Positions 37,287 through 45,848 of a stretch of 64,000 nucleotides of DNA are shown piece by piece. The notes beneath the pieces are model-generated. The model ran no database searches and was not told the origin of the DNA. It saw only the letters and a list, made by a program, of their open reading frames with translations. The position numbers were made by a program, and so were the translations under genes. The DNA comes from Actinocatenispora sp036503555. Lineage in GTDB: Bacteria > Actinomycetota > Actinomycetes > Mycobacteriales > Micromonosporaceae. Position 1 is the first letter of the stretch, and the number at the start of each line of letters is the position of its first letter. The DNA is taken from positions 186,001 to 250,000 of the forward strand of contig DASXWQ010000082.1 of NCBI GenBank assembly GCA_036503555.1. Direction: 5' to 3'.

Positions 37287-37912
37287 GCGAGCGTGCCCCG
37301 CAGGACCAGCCCCGGCGACGCGAACGGCTCGCCGAGGACAAACGGCGCGAGCAGATCATCCGCGCCACCGTCGACGTCGTCGCCGAACGCGGCTACGGGT
37401 ACGCGTCGCTGGCGAACATCGCGGAGGCGGCCGGCGTGTCGAAGGGTCTGCTGTCGCACTACTTCGGGAACAAGGACGAGCTCATGCTCACCACCGCGCG
37501 GGTCACGCTGACCGACCTGCGCCACATGATCGCCGCCGAGCTGGACCTGAGCGCGCCGGTGCCGGCCGTCATCCGGTCGGCGCTGCGGCGCGCGGCCCGG
37601 CTCGGCCAGACCCACGCGCCGCAGTTCCGGGCGCTCGTGGCGATCACGCACAACCTGCGTGAGCCGGACGGTTCGACCCGGCTCACCCTCGCCGACTACG
37701 AGGACACGTACCAGGCGGAGGAGTCGCTGCTGCGCCGTGGCCAGCGGGAGGGCACGCTCCGGTCGTTCGACGTGCGGGTGATGGCGGTGACCTACCAGGG
37801 CGCGATCGACGCGATGCTGGCGTACCTCGACGAGCATCCCGAGATCGATCCCCGCGAGTACGCCGACCGGCTCGCGGACCTGCTGTTGTCGGGCATCACC
37901 CGGACGCGCTGA
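37283..37912 (+). CDS. TetR-family transcriptional regulator
   Basis: This encodes a 209-residue regulator. The N-terminal helix-turn-helix is EQIIRATVDVVAERGYGYASLANIAEAAGVSKGLLSHYFGNKDEL (about 23-67), and the rest is an all-helical ligand-binding and dimer domain. ATG 37283 follows GGAGGAG. It lies downstream of the small membrane protein whose promoter contains a TetR-type palindrome and most likely represses it; the cognate ligand is unknown. Its end overlaps the 3' end of the convergent LuxR-ATPase gene by 17 bases (37896-37912). Confidence 0.87.
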   Translation: MSERAPQDQPRRRERLAEDKRREQIIRATVDVVAERGYGYASLANIAEAAGVSKGLLSHYFGNKDELMLTTARVTLTDLRHMIAAELDLSAPVPAVIRSALRRAARLGQTHAPQFRALVAITHNLREPDGSTRLTLADYEDTYQAEESLLRRGQREGTLRSFDVRVMAVTYQGAIDAMLAYLDEHPEIDPREYADRLADLLLSGITRTR

Positions 37913-40826
37913 GGCCGGGCCGGCCCGCCGGGGCGATGCCGAGCCCGGCGAGGGCCGCCGCGCCGCGGGCCGCGTGCTCGCCACCGGCGAGCAGCAGCGT
38001 TCGGGCCGACTGGTAGCGGAAGCCGGCCGCGTCGAACGCGTCCGCCGTGTCGAGCACCCCGCGCCGGTCGCCGTCGAGCAGCGCCGCTGCGCGCGCCACG
38101 ATCGCGCCCGCGACCGGGTTGTCCGCCACCACCGCGCGGGCCGCGGCCACCCGGGCCGCGGCGTCGGCGGCGCTGGCGAGGACTGCCGCCTCGGCGCCGA
38201 GCGCCACGTACCAGTGCAGCCAGATCCAGGTGACCCACTTCCACACCGCGTCCGGCCCGGGCGCCAGCCGGGCCGCCGCCTCCGCCGGCCGCCCCGCGTG
38301 CAGCAGCCGGATCGCGTCGAACACGGCGCCGTAGCCGTACGTGTGTTCCGGCGGGCTGCCGAGCCGGTCGAGTACGCCCAGCCACTCGCGCCGCGCGACG
38401 GCGTCGCCGCGCAGGCCGTGGACCATCGCGACACCGGCCGCGGCCGGGCAGAGGATCGGCCGGGCGGGGCTGCCGGCGCGGCGCCACGCGTCGAGGAACC
38501 GCACGCTGCCGGCGCGTACCGCGTCGACGTCGGCGGCCAGCGACTCCACCATCAGCAACCGGCACGTGGCGCGGTGACCGACCTCGGCGAGCGCCGGATG
38601 GTCGGCCAGCTGCCGCGCCCACCGACGCGCCCGCGCGAGGTCCCCCGCACCGAGGCTCGCCTCCGCCGCCATGCCGAGCGCGTCGACCAGTTCGTGCGTA
38701 CTCGACGGGGTGACCGGCTCGGCGGACAGCAGCGTGATCCGCCGGCGCGCCGTCGCCGCCGCACCGAACGTGTCGCCTGCCCAGCTCCGGGCGCCGGTCA
38801 GCGCGTCGAGCGCGGCCGACTCCGCCAACGGATCGCCGGTACGCCGCGCCAGCTCCACCGCCCGCTCGGCGCTCGCCAGCGTCTCCGGTACCGCGTTGTC
38901 GGCCGGGCCCTGCGCGGCGCCGAACGCGTCCGCGTACACCGCCGCCTCGGCCAGTGCCACCGCCGCCAGCGCGCCCGGGTCGTCGCCCGCCAGCTCCCGC
39001 GCCTCGGTCACCAGCGCGGTCGCCTCCGCCCGCGTCGGCATCCGCACGAACGTCGTCGACAGCCGGTACGCGACCGTCGCCGCGGTCGCCAGGTCGCGCG
39101 CCGCGCCCGCCGTGTCGCCCGACCGTCGCGCGGCGTCCGCCGCCTCGATGCGCAGCCGGTACATGTCGTCCCCGCGGGTCCGGCACCCGGCCACCGCCGC
39201 CGCCTCCCGCAACACCACCGCAACACCCGCGATCGCTGCGTCCGCGCCGCCCGCAGTCGCCAGGTCCGCGCCGCCCGCAGTCGCCGGGTCGTCGCCGCCC
39301 GCAGTCGCCGGGTCCGCGCCGCCCGCAGTCGCCGGGTCGGCGCTGCCGGCGCCGGCCGTGCCGGCGAGCGCGGCGGCCTGCTCGTAGCGCTGCTGGGACT
39401 CGCCGAGGAGGTTGCGGGTGAACGCCAGCTCCGCCAGGCACCGGGCGAGCCGGTACGCGTCCGTCCGGCGTCCGGGCGCGTCCGCCGCCCACGCCAGCGC
39501 CGCGCGCAGGTCGTCGGCCGCCACGTCGAACCGCGCCCGCCAGTCCGCGGGTACGCCCGCCGGGTCGGCGGCGGTCCCGGCGGCGAGGTCGGCGGCGGTG
39601 GCGAGGCACCAGCGCAGGTGGCGGGTACGCGTCCCGGTCAGCTCGCCGGCCTCGGCGAGGCGTTCGGCGCCGTACTGCCGGATGGTCTCCAGGGCGCGGT
39701 ACGCGGTGCCGTCGGCGGACGCGGTGACGAGCAGCAGGCTCTGTTCGGCGAGCCGGGCGAGCCCGTCGGCGACGACGCAGGCCTCGGCGCCGGTCACGTC
39801 CGCCGCCGCGCGTACCCCGAAGGGGGCGACGAACACCGACACCCGCCGCAGCAGCTCCCGGTCGGCCGGCGACAGCAGCGCGTGGCTCCAGTCCAGGGCG
39901 GCGCGTACCGAGGAGTGCCGGTCGTCGCCGCGGGGGCCGCCGGCCAGCAGCCGGAGCTGGTCGGACAGCCCGGCGGTGAGGCCGTCGAGGCCGAGCCCGG
40001 GCCAGCGCGCGGCGGCCAGCTCGATCGCCAGCGCCACGCCGTCGAGCCGCGCGCAGATCGTCGCGATCGCGGCCGGGTCGGGCGCCGGGCCGACGGCGAC
40101 CGCCCGGTCCAGGAACAGCGCGACCGCGTCCGACTCGCCGCCGCCGGCCAGCGACATCGGCGGCACGGGGCAGACCCGCTCGTACGGGACCATCAGGCGG
40201 GCCCGGCTCGTCGCGAGGACGGTCAGCCGGGGGCACGCGGCGAGCAGCCGTTCGACGAACGGCGCGACACCGTCGCGTACCTGCTCGCAGTTGTCGAGGA
40301 CGAGCAGGGCGTGCCGGTCGGCCAGCGCGGCGACCACCGAGGCGGCCATGCCGCGGCCGGGCTCCTCGCCGAGGCCGAGCGCCCCGGCGACGGCGCCGGC
40401 GACCATGTCCGGATCGGTGATCGGGACCAGGTCGACGAACCACACCCCGTCGTCGTACGCCTCGGCCGCGTCGGCCGCCACCGCCAGCGCGAGCCGGGTC
40501 TTGCCCACGCCGCCGGGGCCGAGCGCCGTCACCTGCCGGTGCGCCGTGACCATCTCGGACAGTTCGGCGCGCTCCCGCGCCCGGCCGACGAACGACGTCA
40601 GCGCCGCCGGCAGCACCCGGCGCGGCGGACCGGCCCGTTCGGCCGCGTGCCGCGCCAGCTCCCGCCGGTCCGGTACGCCCAGCTTGCGCAGCAGCGAGGA
40701 CACGTGGCTCTCGACGGTGCGTACCGAGATGAACAGCCGCGCGGCGATCTCGGCGTTGGTCAGGTGCGCCCCGACCAGGTCCATCACCTCGGCTTCCCGA
40801 GCCGAGATCTCCACCGTCGTCGTCAC
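37896..40826 (-). CDS. Large LuxR-type regulator with STAND-like ATPase
   Basis: This encodes a 976-residue regulator. Unlike MalT/LAL proteins, the LuxR helix-turn-helix is N-terminal: ISAREAEVMDLVGAHLTNAEIAARLFISVRTVESHVSSLLRKLGV (7-51). An AfsR-like ATPase follows with SFVGRARE, Walker A GPGGVGKT (103-110), and LLVLDNCEQV as Walker B. The C-terminal 500 or more residues are Ala-rich helical TPR-like repeats, interrupted by a low-complexity linker of octapeptide repeats. GTG 40826 starts right before the HTH; ATG 40850 is an alternative. It is divergent from a small VOC gene and may control it. Confidence 0.82.
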   Translation of the reverse strand: MTTTVEISAREAEVMDLVGAHLTNAEIAARLFISVRTVESHVSSLLRKLGVPDRRELARHAAERAGPPRRVLPAALTSFVGRARERAELSEMVTAHRQVTALGPGGVGKTRLALAVAADAAEAYDDGVWFVDLVPITDPDMVAGAVAGALGLGEEPGRGMAASVVAALADRHALLVLDNCEQVRDGVAPFVERLLAACPRLTVLATSRARLMVPYERVCPVPPMSLAGGGESDAVALFLDRAVAVGPAPDPAAIATICARLDGVALAIELAAARWPGLGLDGLTAGLSDQLRLLAGGPRGDDRHSSVRAALDWSHALLSPADRELLRRVSVFVAPFGVRAAADVTGAEACVVADGLARLAEQSLLLVTASADGTAYRALETIRQYGAERLAEAGELTGTRTRHLRWCLATAADLAAGTAADPAGVPADWRARFDVAADDLRAALAWAADAPGRRTDAYRLARCLAELAFTRNLLGESQQRYEQAAALAGTAGAGSADPATAGGADPATAGGDDPATAGGADLATAGGADAAIAGVAVVLREAAAVAGCRTRGDDMYRLRIEAADAARRSGDTAGAARDLATAATVAYRLSTTFVRMPTRAEATALVTEARELAGDDPGALAAVALAEAAVYADAFGAAQGPADNAVPETLASAERAVELARRTGDPLAESAALDALTGARSWAGDTFGAAATARRRITLLSAEPVTPSSTHELVDALGMAAEASLGAGDLARARRWARQLADHPALAEVGHRATCRLLMVESLAADVDAVRAGSVRFLDAWRRAGSPARPILCPAAAGVAMVHGLRGDAVARREWLGVLDRLGSPPEHTYGYGAVFDAIRLLHAGRPAEAAARLAPGPDAVWKWVTWIWLHWYVALGAEAAVLASAADAAARVAAARAVVADNPVAGAIVARAAALLDGDRRGVLDTADAFDAAGFRYQSARTLLLAGGEHAARGAAALAGLGIAPAGRPGLSASG
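39241..39336 (-). repeat. Four 24-bp in-frame repeats in the LuxR-ATPase gene
   Basis: Four tandem 24-bp units start at 39241, 39265, 39289 and 39313 and differ at only one to three positions. They encode repeats of the type GADPATAG between the ATPase and TPR-like parts. A degenerate fifth unit adjoins each side. Near-identity at DNA level suggests recent slippage, so copy number may vary. Confidence 0.85.
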
Positions 40827-40912
40827 CCGCCCATTCTCTCGTACCGGCATCGGCCGCCGTGCCTGTGACCAGGACCGATACAAGCCGGGGCAGATCCGGC
40901 GTACGGACCCGC

Positions 40913-40936
40913 GATCCGTGGTCGGATCCGTGGTCG
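40913..40936. repeat. Perfect 12-bp tandem repeat in divergent promoter region
   Basis: GATCCGTGGTCG occurs twice back to back in the gap between the LuxR-ATPase gene and the VOC gene. Two adjacent direct half-sites between divergent genes are a reasonable binding site for the LuxR-type regulator. No direct proof is available. Confidence 0.5.
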
Positions 40937-41009
40937 GCACGGACGCGGAGCGGTGCCCCCGGCCGGCAGGGTGAGGGCACTGACAACGACAACGAGAGCA
41001 GGAGTGATC

Positions 41010-41357
41010 ATGACGACGCAGGGGATCAGGACCGTGCTGCACCCGGTGTCCGACCTGGCCAGGGCCAAGCCCGTGTACGCCGCGCTGCTCGGCATCGAGC
41101 CGCAGACCGACACGCCGTACTACGTCGGCTTCGACACCGACAGCCAGCACGTCGGGCTGCTGCCGGCCGGTGGGCCGCAGGACTCCGGTACGCCGGTGGC
41201 GTACTGGCGGGTGGCGGACATCGAGGCGAAGCTCGCCGAGGTGACCGCCGCGGGCGCGGCCGTGCGGGAGGCCGCGCACGACGTCGGCGGCGGCCGGCAG
41301 GTGGCCACGTTCACCGACGCCGACGGCAACGTCCTGGGCCTGCTCCAGGACAGCTGA
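41010..41357 (+). CDS. VOC-family protein
   Basis: This encodes a 115-residue single-unit VOC protein: TVLHPVSDLARAKPVYAALLGI, GFDTDSQHVGLLP, YWRVADIEAKLAEVTAAGA, and TFTDADGNVLGLLQDS. The final strand has the usual D-A-D-G-N pattern, but the Glu metal ligand of glyoxalases is replaced in GLLQDS, so it may be a binding or unusual catalytic protein. ATG 41010 follows GGAG. It is divergent from the LuxR-ATPase regulator and 60 bases before an MFS exporter gene, which may share its transcript. Confidence 0.8.
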   Translation: MTTQGIRTVLHPVSDLARAKPVYAALLGIEPQTDTPYYVGFDTDSQHVGLLPAGGPQDSGTPVAYWRVADIEAKLAEVTAAGAAVREAAHDVGGGRQVATFTDADGNVLGLLQDS

Positions 41358-41417
41358 GGGTCCGCACCGGCACCGGCCGCCCCCGAGGCCGGTGCCGGTC
41401 TGAGTGGAGGTGGGGTC

Positions 41418-42653
41418 ATGGCGGGCAACCGCTCGTACCGGGACGTGCTGCGCGACCCGAACGTCGCCGGCCTGCTCGCCGGCGATCTGCTCGCCAACGC
41501 CGGAACCGGCATGATCATCGTGGCGATGCCGGTGCAGACGCTGTCGATCCACGGCCGCGTACCGACGGCGATCGCGATCGGGCTCGTCGAGGCGGCGCCG
41601 TTCGTACTGGCGACGATGCTGGCGCTCGCCGTCGGGCTGGGCCGGGTCCGCGCGACACCACGGACGCTGCTGGTCGCCGACTGCGTCCTGCGGTCGACGA
41701 CGTTCTCCGTGCTCGCCGCCCTCGCGGTGACCGGCCGGCTGACGCTGCCGGTCCTGGTCGGCGGCCTGCTCGCCGGGTCGGCGTTCCGGCTGGCCGGGTC
41801 GAGCGGCCGGCGCCTGCTCGCCACGTCGATGGCCGGTACGACCGGGCAGTTCGCCGTCAACGGCCTGCTCGGCCTCAACTCGACGTTCGCGCTGTACATC
41901 GTCGGTCCGGTGCTCGGCGGCCTCGTCGTCGCGTACGCCGGGCCGGCGGTGGCGCTGCTGTGCGACGCGGCCGGCGCGCTGGTCCTGCTGGTGACCGTGC
42001 TGGCATGCGTACCGCGGGCCGGTGACCGGGACGCCCTGCGCCGCTCGCGTACCGGCGAGTCGGGCTGGCGGATCCTGCGCCGCCGCCCCGTCGCCGCCCG
42101 GCTGCTCGTCGTGGAGTTCTTCTTCAACTTCTGCTACATGCCCGTCGAGGTCGCCCTCCCCCTCTACGTACGGTCGACGCTCGGCGCGGGCGCGTCCGGC
42201 CTCGGGCTGATGTGGGGCGCGCTCGGGGTCGGCGCGTTCGTCGGCGCCGCGCTGGTCAACCAGCTCCGCAACCTGCCGCAGCGGCACGTCCTGATCGCGA
42301 TCGTCGGGCTGTGGGCGGCGTGCCCGATCGCGTTGGCGTGCACCGGAAACCTGCTCGCCGCGATGGTCGTGTTCGGCCTCGGCGGCCTGGTGTACGCGCC
42401 GTTCACCCCCGTCGCGTACAGCTTCCTGCAGTCCGGGCTCGCCCCGGCCGAACAGCAGCCCGTCGTCACGCTCTGGACGACCGGCTCGACCGTCGCCGCC
42501 CCGCTCGGGCTCGCGTTCGGCGGCCCGCTGGTCCAGTTCGCCGGTACCACCGGCGGGCTCGCCGTCTCCGGCGTTCTGACCCTGCTGCTCCTGCCGGTCG
42601 CGGCCCTCGCCGTGCTGCGCCGTACGCCCGCACCCGCCACGTCACCGCTCTGA
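41418..42653 (+). CDS. MFS transporter
   Basis: This encodes a 411-residue protein with about 12 hydrophobic helices and a charged central loop (RAGDRDALRRSRTGESGWRILRRRP, residues about 197-221). It resembles the MFS_3-type exporters of actinomycetes, many of which pump antibiotics or siderophores. ATG 41418 follows GGAGG. It is 60 bases downstream of the VOC gene and collinear with it. A VOC resistance-type protein plus an exporter under a LuxR regulator would suit a self-protection role; this is inference from neighbours only. Confidence 0.78.
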   Translation: MAGNRSYRDVLRDPNVAGLLAGDLLANAGTGMIIVAMPVQTLSIHGRVPTAIAIGLVEAAPFVLATMLALAVGLGRVRATPRTLLVADCVLRSTTFSVLAALAVTGRLTLPVLVGGLLAGSAFRLAGSSGRRLLATSMAGTTGQFAVNGLLGLNSTFALYIVGPVLGGLVVAYAGPAVALLCDAAGALVLLVTVLACVPRAGDRDALRRSRTGESGWRILRRRPVAARLLVVEFFFNFCYMPVEVALPLYVRSTLGAGASGLGLMWGALGVGAFVGAALVNQLRNLPQRHVLIAIVGLWAACPIALACTGNLLAAMVVFGLGGLVYAPFTPVAYSFLQSGLAPAEQQPVVTLWTTGSTVAAPLGLAFGGPLVQFAGTTGGLAVSGVLTLLLLPVAALAVLRRTPAPATSPL

Positions 42654-42710
42654 GGGTGTGGACGTCTGGGCCATACTGTGCGCGATGCCGTCCCGTGGGA
42701 GGAACGTGCG

Positions 42711-43349
42711 ATGAGCGCCAGTCGGCCGAAACCGGCCACGGCGGTACCCGTCCTGCTGCTGGTCGCCGCCGCGCTCGGCCTGGTCCATCTCCTGCTCGCG
42801 GCGCTGGTCTGGACCCATGCCGCCGACGGCTTCGACCGGCTCGCCGCGCTGCCGGCGCAGCTCCGCGCCCAGGTACACACCGGAGCCGCCCGGACCGCGG
42901 TGACCGTCGCCGCGGCGTACCCGGCGGTGCTCGGGGTGGCGCTGCTCGCCCTGGTACCCCTGGCGGTGCTGCTGTGGCGGCGCCGGATCCCGGCGCCGGT
43001 CACGGTGATCGCGGCCGGCGTCCTGGCGGCCGGTCAGGTGCTGGCGATCGCCGTCGCCGTCGGCGTACGGCAGGTCGTGGCGTCGGCGACCGACCGGCTC
43101 TCGGGCTGCGGGAGCTGGCCGGTGTGCTCCCCGCGGAGCGCCACCGTGTCCCGGCTCGGCGACGACGTCCGCGCCGACCTGCTGCCCGACTGGTACCTGC
43201 CGGTGTCCGTGGGGTTGGCCGTTGCCGTGCTGGCCCTGCTCGTCGTCGGCGTCGTCCTGCTGCTGCGTACGGGTGTCGTTCGGCCCGGCCGGTCGGCGGG
43301 ACCGGGCGCGCGAGCCCTCGACGCGACAGGGCACGCCACCGCCGGCTGA
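42711..43349 (+). CDS. Membrane protein of unknown function, four helices
   Basis: This encodes a 212-residue protein with helices at about 11-34, 63-88, 95-116 and 170-193. The loop between helices 3 and 4 has two cysteines (SGCGSWPVC) that could form an extracytoplasmic disulfide. The C-terminal tail is hydrophilic. ATG 42711 follows GGGAGGAA at ideal distance. TACTGT near 42674 could be a -10 box. I do not recognise a family. Confidence 0.7.
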   Translation: MSASRPKPATAVPVLLLVAAALGLVHLLLAALVWTHAADGFDRLAALPAQLRAQVHTGAARTAVTVAAAYPAVLGVALLALVPLAVLLWRRRIPAPVTVIAAGVLAAGQVLAIAVAVGVRQVVASATDRLSGCGSWPVCSPRSATVSRLGDDVRADLLPDWYLPVSVGLAVAVLALLVVGVVLLLRTGVVRPGRSAGPGARALDATGHATAG

Positions 43350-43454
43350 CAGGGGTTCGCGGGGACGGGCAGGCGCGCACCGCGGTGCGGCGACCGTCCG
43401 GACCGGTCAGGAATCGAGAAGCACCCGGCCCGCGGCGTACCTAGCGTGGACGGC

Positions 43455-44063
43455 ATGACCAACATCGACTCGATCACCCTCGACGTGGACGACCTCGCCG
43501 CCGCCGAATCCTTCTACGCCAAGACCTTCGACGACGCGCCACCGGTACGTCTGCGCGCGGGCGACACGCCGACCACCGGGTTCCGCGGGTTCACGCTGTC
43601 GCTCGTGGTGTCCCAGCCGTCCACCGTCTACACCCTGTTCGACTCGGCCGTGAACGCCGGCGCCACCGTGCTGAAGCCGGCGGCGAAGTCGTTCTGGGGC
43701 GTCGGCGGCGTCGTCCAGGCGCCGGACGGCACGATCTGGAAGATCGCGACCTCGCAGAAGAAGGACACCGGCCCGGCCACCCGGCGGATCGACGAGGTCG
43801 TGCTGCTGCTCGGCGTCGCGGACATGGTGGCGACCCGGCAGTTCTACGTCGGGCGCGGCCTCACGGTCGCGAAGAGCTTCGGCCGCAAGTACGTCGAGTT
43901 CGCCGCCGACTCGGGCACCGTGAAGCTCGCCCTGTACGGCCGGCGCGCCCTCGCCAAGGACGCCGGCGTCTCCCCCGAGGGCACCGGCTCGCACCGGATC
44001 ACCGTCGGCGGCGACGCCGGGACGTTCACCGACCCGGACGGCTTCGCCTGGCAGGCCGCCTGA
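43455..44063 (+). CDS. Two-domain glyoxalase-like (VOC) protein
   Basis: This encodes a 202-residue protein with two VOC units. The first is IDSITLDVDDLAAAESFYAKTF to GVVQAPDGTIWKIAT. The second is RIDEVVLLLGVADMVATRQFYVGRGL to FTDPDGFAWQAA. Strand-end motifs P-D-G-x-x-W appear in both units, but metal-ligand His/Glu residues are not conserved in an obvious way. ATG 43455 is preferred over GTG 43446, which would add three residues. There is no strong ribosome site, so it may be leaderless with TAGCGT as a -10-like box. Function open. Confidence 0.78.
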   Translation: MTNIDSITLDVDDLAAAESFYAKTFDDAPPVRLRAGDTPTTGFRGFTLSLVVSQPSTVYTLFDSAVNAGATVLKPAAKSFWGVGGVVQAPDGTIWKIATSQKKDTGPATRRIDEVVLLLGVADMVATRQFYVGRGLTVAKSFGRKYVEFAADSGTVKLALYGRRALAKDAGVSPEGTGSHRITVGGDAGTFTDPDGFAWQAA

Positions 44064-44073
44064 TCCGCACGGA

Positions 44074-44565
44074 TCAGGCGGTGTCGCCGCCGCCCGCGGC
44101 CGGCCCGCGCTCACCGGGCGCCCGGCCGTCCGCTCGCGCCGCCCGCCCCCTGCCCCCGGCAGCATCGCCTCCCCCGGCAACATCGGCGTGCGGTACCTCG
44201 GACGGCAGTGACGGCGGCCCGCCGTACGCGCGGCCACCGGCAAGGTCCGACGAAGGCGAGGAGGAGCACGACCAGGCGGCGCCGTCGCCGAAATCCCGGT
44301 TCGCCGGCGTGTGCAGCTCCTCCTCCGAGCCGACGACCCGCCGCCGCAGCACCGTCTCCAGCCCGTCGAGCGCGGCCGGTGTGAAGTCCCGCCGCACGTC
44401 CGGCCGTACGCGGCGGTCCACGCCGGGAAGGCCGCGGCGCGCGCGACGAGCCACGGGTCGAGTGAAGTCCAGGTCGACGTCGGTCAGCTCCAGGTCGGCC
44501 AGATACATCCGCCGGAAGAAGACCTGGCCGCGCCGCCGGGACAGGCGGTCGTCCGCACCACTCAT
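44074..44565 (-). pseudogene. Frame-disrupted gene of unknown function
   Basis: ATG 44565 has GAGG upstream and begins MSGADDRLSRRRGQVFFRRM, then LADLELTDVDLDFTR. Coding character then switches frame for about 50 bases (44406-44457, reading PWLVARAAAFPAWTAAY) and switches back (DVRRDFTPAALDGLETVLRRRVVGSEEELHTPANRDFGDGAAW). One extra base in GGG at 44455-44457 and one missing base near 44405 would restore a single frame. After DGAAW the frame becomes low-complexity down to the stop at 44074, so the 3' part may be lost too. I do not recognise the family. A sequencing-error pair cannot be excluded. Confidence 0.5.
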
Positions 44566-44615
44566 CGCGCACCTCGTCGCCGGGCCGGCGGTCGGCGCCG
44601 ACTGTAGCGACCCGG

Positions 44616-45206
44616 TCAGCCGAGCGCGGCCAGGTGGGCGTGCAGGACCTTCTCGGCGCGGGCGGCGGTGACGAGGTCGGGGTGGAGTACGGCGTTGATG
44701 CCGAGGCCGTCCACGAGCGAGGTGAGCGTCTCGACCGCCACCGCGTCCGGCCGGGCGCCGGTGACGTGGGCGAGCACCCGGCGGGCGGCGCCGCGGGTGC
44801 CGGCGGCGGCCTCCGCGGCGAGGTCGTACAGCTCGGGGCTGGTGCGGGCGAGCGCGGCGAAGTCGAGGAAGACGGTGACCTCGTCGCGGCGGGTCTGGTC
44901 GAGCGGCAGCAGCTCGGCGAGCAGCGCGACCGCCGCGGCGACGCGCGCGCGGGGCGGCGCGGCGACGTCGAGGGCGGTGAGGCGTACGCGGACGCGGTCG
45001 GCGACGCGGTCCAGCATGGTGCGCATCGCCGTGCGCATCAGCTCGGGCTGGCTGTCGAAGTAGTGCCGCACGGATCCGATGTTGAGCCGCGCCTCGTCGG
45101 CGACGGTACGCAGCGACACGCGGGCGAGGCCGTCGCGCACGGCCACCCGGTACAGGGCGGCGACGACCTCCTGGCGGCGGGCCGCCGCGTCCACCTTCCT
45201 GGGCAT
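44616..45206 (-). CDS. TetR-family transcriptional regulator
   Basis: This encodes a 196-residue regulator. The helix-turn-helix is RQEVVAALYRVAVRDGLARVSLRTVADEARLNIGSVRHYFDSQPEL (about 11-56). The C-terminal domain is helical and Ala/Leu-rich. ATG 45206 faces a divergent membrane protein gene across a 66-base gap that contains two TATCAC/GTGATA palindromes. This strongly suggests that it represses both itself and the divergent operon. The ligand is unknown. Confidence 0.88.
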   Translation of the reverse strand: MPRKVDAAARRQEVVAALYRVAVRDGLARVSLRTVADEARLNIGSVRHYFDSQPELMRTAMRTMLDRVADRVRVRLTALDVAAPPRARVAAAVALLAELLPLDQTRRDEVTVFLDFAALARTSPELYDLAAEAAAGTRGAARRVLAHVTGARPDAVAVETLTSLVDGLGINAVLHPDLVTAARAEKVLHAHLAALG

Positions 45207-45216
45207 GACACTTTTC

Positions 45217-45258
45217 TATCACACCTGTGATACGTTGCGTTTTATCACAGCCGTGATA
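45217..45258. promoter_or_regulatory. Twin TetR-type operators
   Basis: Two 16-bp palindromes lie between the divergent genes. Box 1 (45217-45232) has perfect arms TATCACA and TGTGATA. Box 2 (45243-45258) has arms TATCAC and GTGATA. Centres are 26 bp apart. Box 1 is next to the TetR start and box 2 is five bases before the AAGGAG of the membrane gene, so one repressor could block both directions. Confidence 0.8.
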
Positions 45259-45272
45259 CAAAGGAGTTGATC

Positions 45273-45848
45273 ATGAAATCGGGACCGCGCCGCGTCGTCC
45301 GGCTCGCCCTGGACCTGGGAGTCTCCCCGCTCGCGTACTACGGGATGCTCCTCGCCGGCGTACCGACCGTGCCGGCGCTGGTCGGCGCCACCGTCGTCGC
45401 CGGGATCTGGCTGCTGGTCACGATCGCGCTCGACCGGCGCGTCGACGGCCTCGCCGCCTTCATGCTCGGCATGTACGCGCTGATGCTGGTGCTCGCCGCC
45501 GCCACCGCCGACCCGCGCGTACTGCTCGCCCGGGACCCGGTCACCAGCGGGCTCGCCGGCCTCGTGTTCCTGGTGAGCTGCCCGACCGCGACACCCGCCA
45601 CCGCGTACCTGGCGCGCCGGCTGCACGGCGCGACCCTCGACGACCGCGCCCTGCGGCGCCACCGGGTACAGACCGCGGTGCTCGGCGCCGGCCTCGTCGC
45701 CGAGGCCGCCGTACGCCTGTTGCTGGTGTCCGCGCTGCCCGTGGACGTGGTCGCGGGACTGTCCCCCGCGATCGAGTTCGTGGTGCTGCCGGTGCTCGTG
45801 CTGTGGATGGTCGTCTACCGGCGCCGCGGCGTGGCGGTGGCGCGATGA
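45273..45848 (+). CDS. Membrane protein of unknown function, probable TetR target
   Basis: This encodes a 191-residue protein with six hydrophobic helices between residues 20 and 182, with short loops and a basic C-terminus (YRRRGVAVAR). The pattern resembles small actinobacterial intracellular-septation-like or VC0807-like membrane proteins often found next to TetR genes. ATG 45273 follows a perfect AAAGGAG. Its stop overlaps the agmatine deiminase start (ATGA), so both are one operon under the twin operators. Confidence 0.75.
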   Translation: MKSGPRRVVRLALDLGVSPLAYYGMLLAGVPTVPALVGATVVAGIWLLVTIALDRRVDGLAAFMLGMYALMLVLAAATADPRVLLARDPVTSGLAGLVFLVSCPTATPATAYLARRLHGATLDDRALRRHRVQTAVLGAGLVAEAAVRLLLVSALPVDVVAGLSPAIEFVVLPVLVLWMVVYRRRGVAVAR

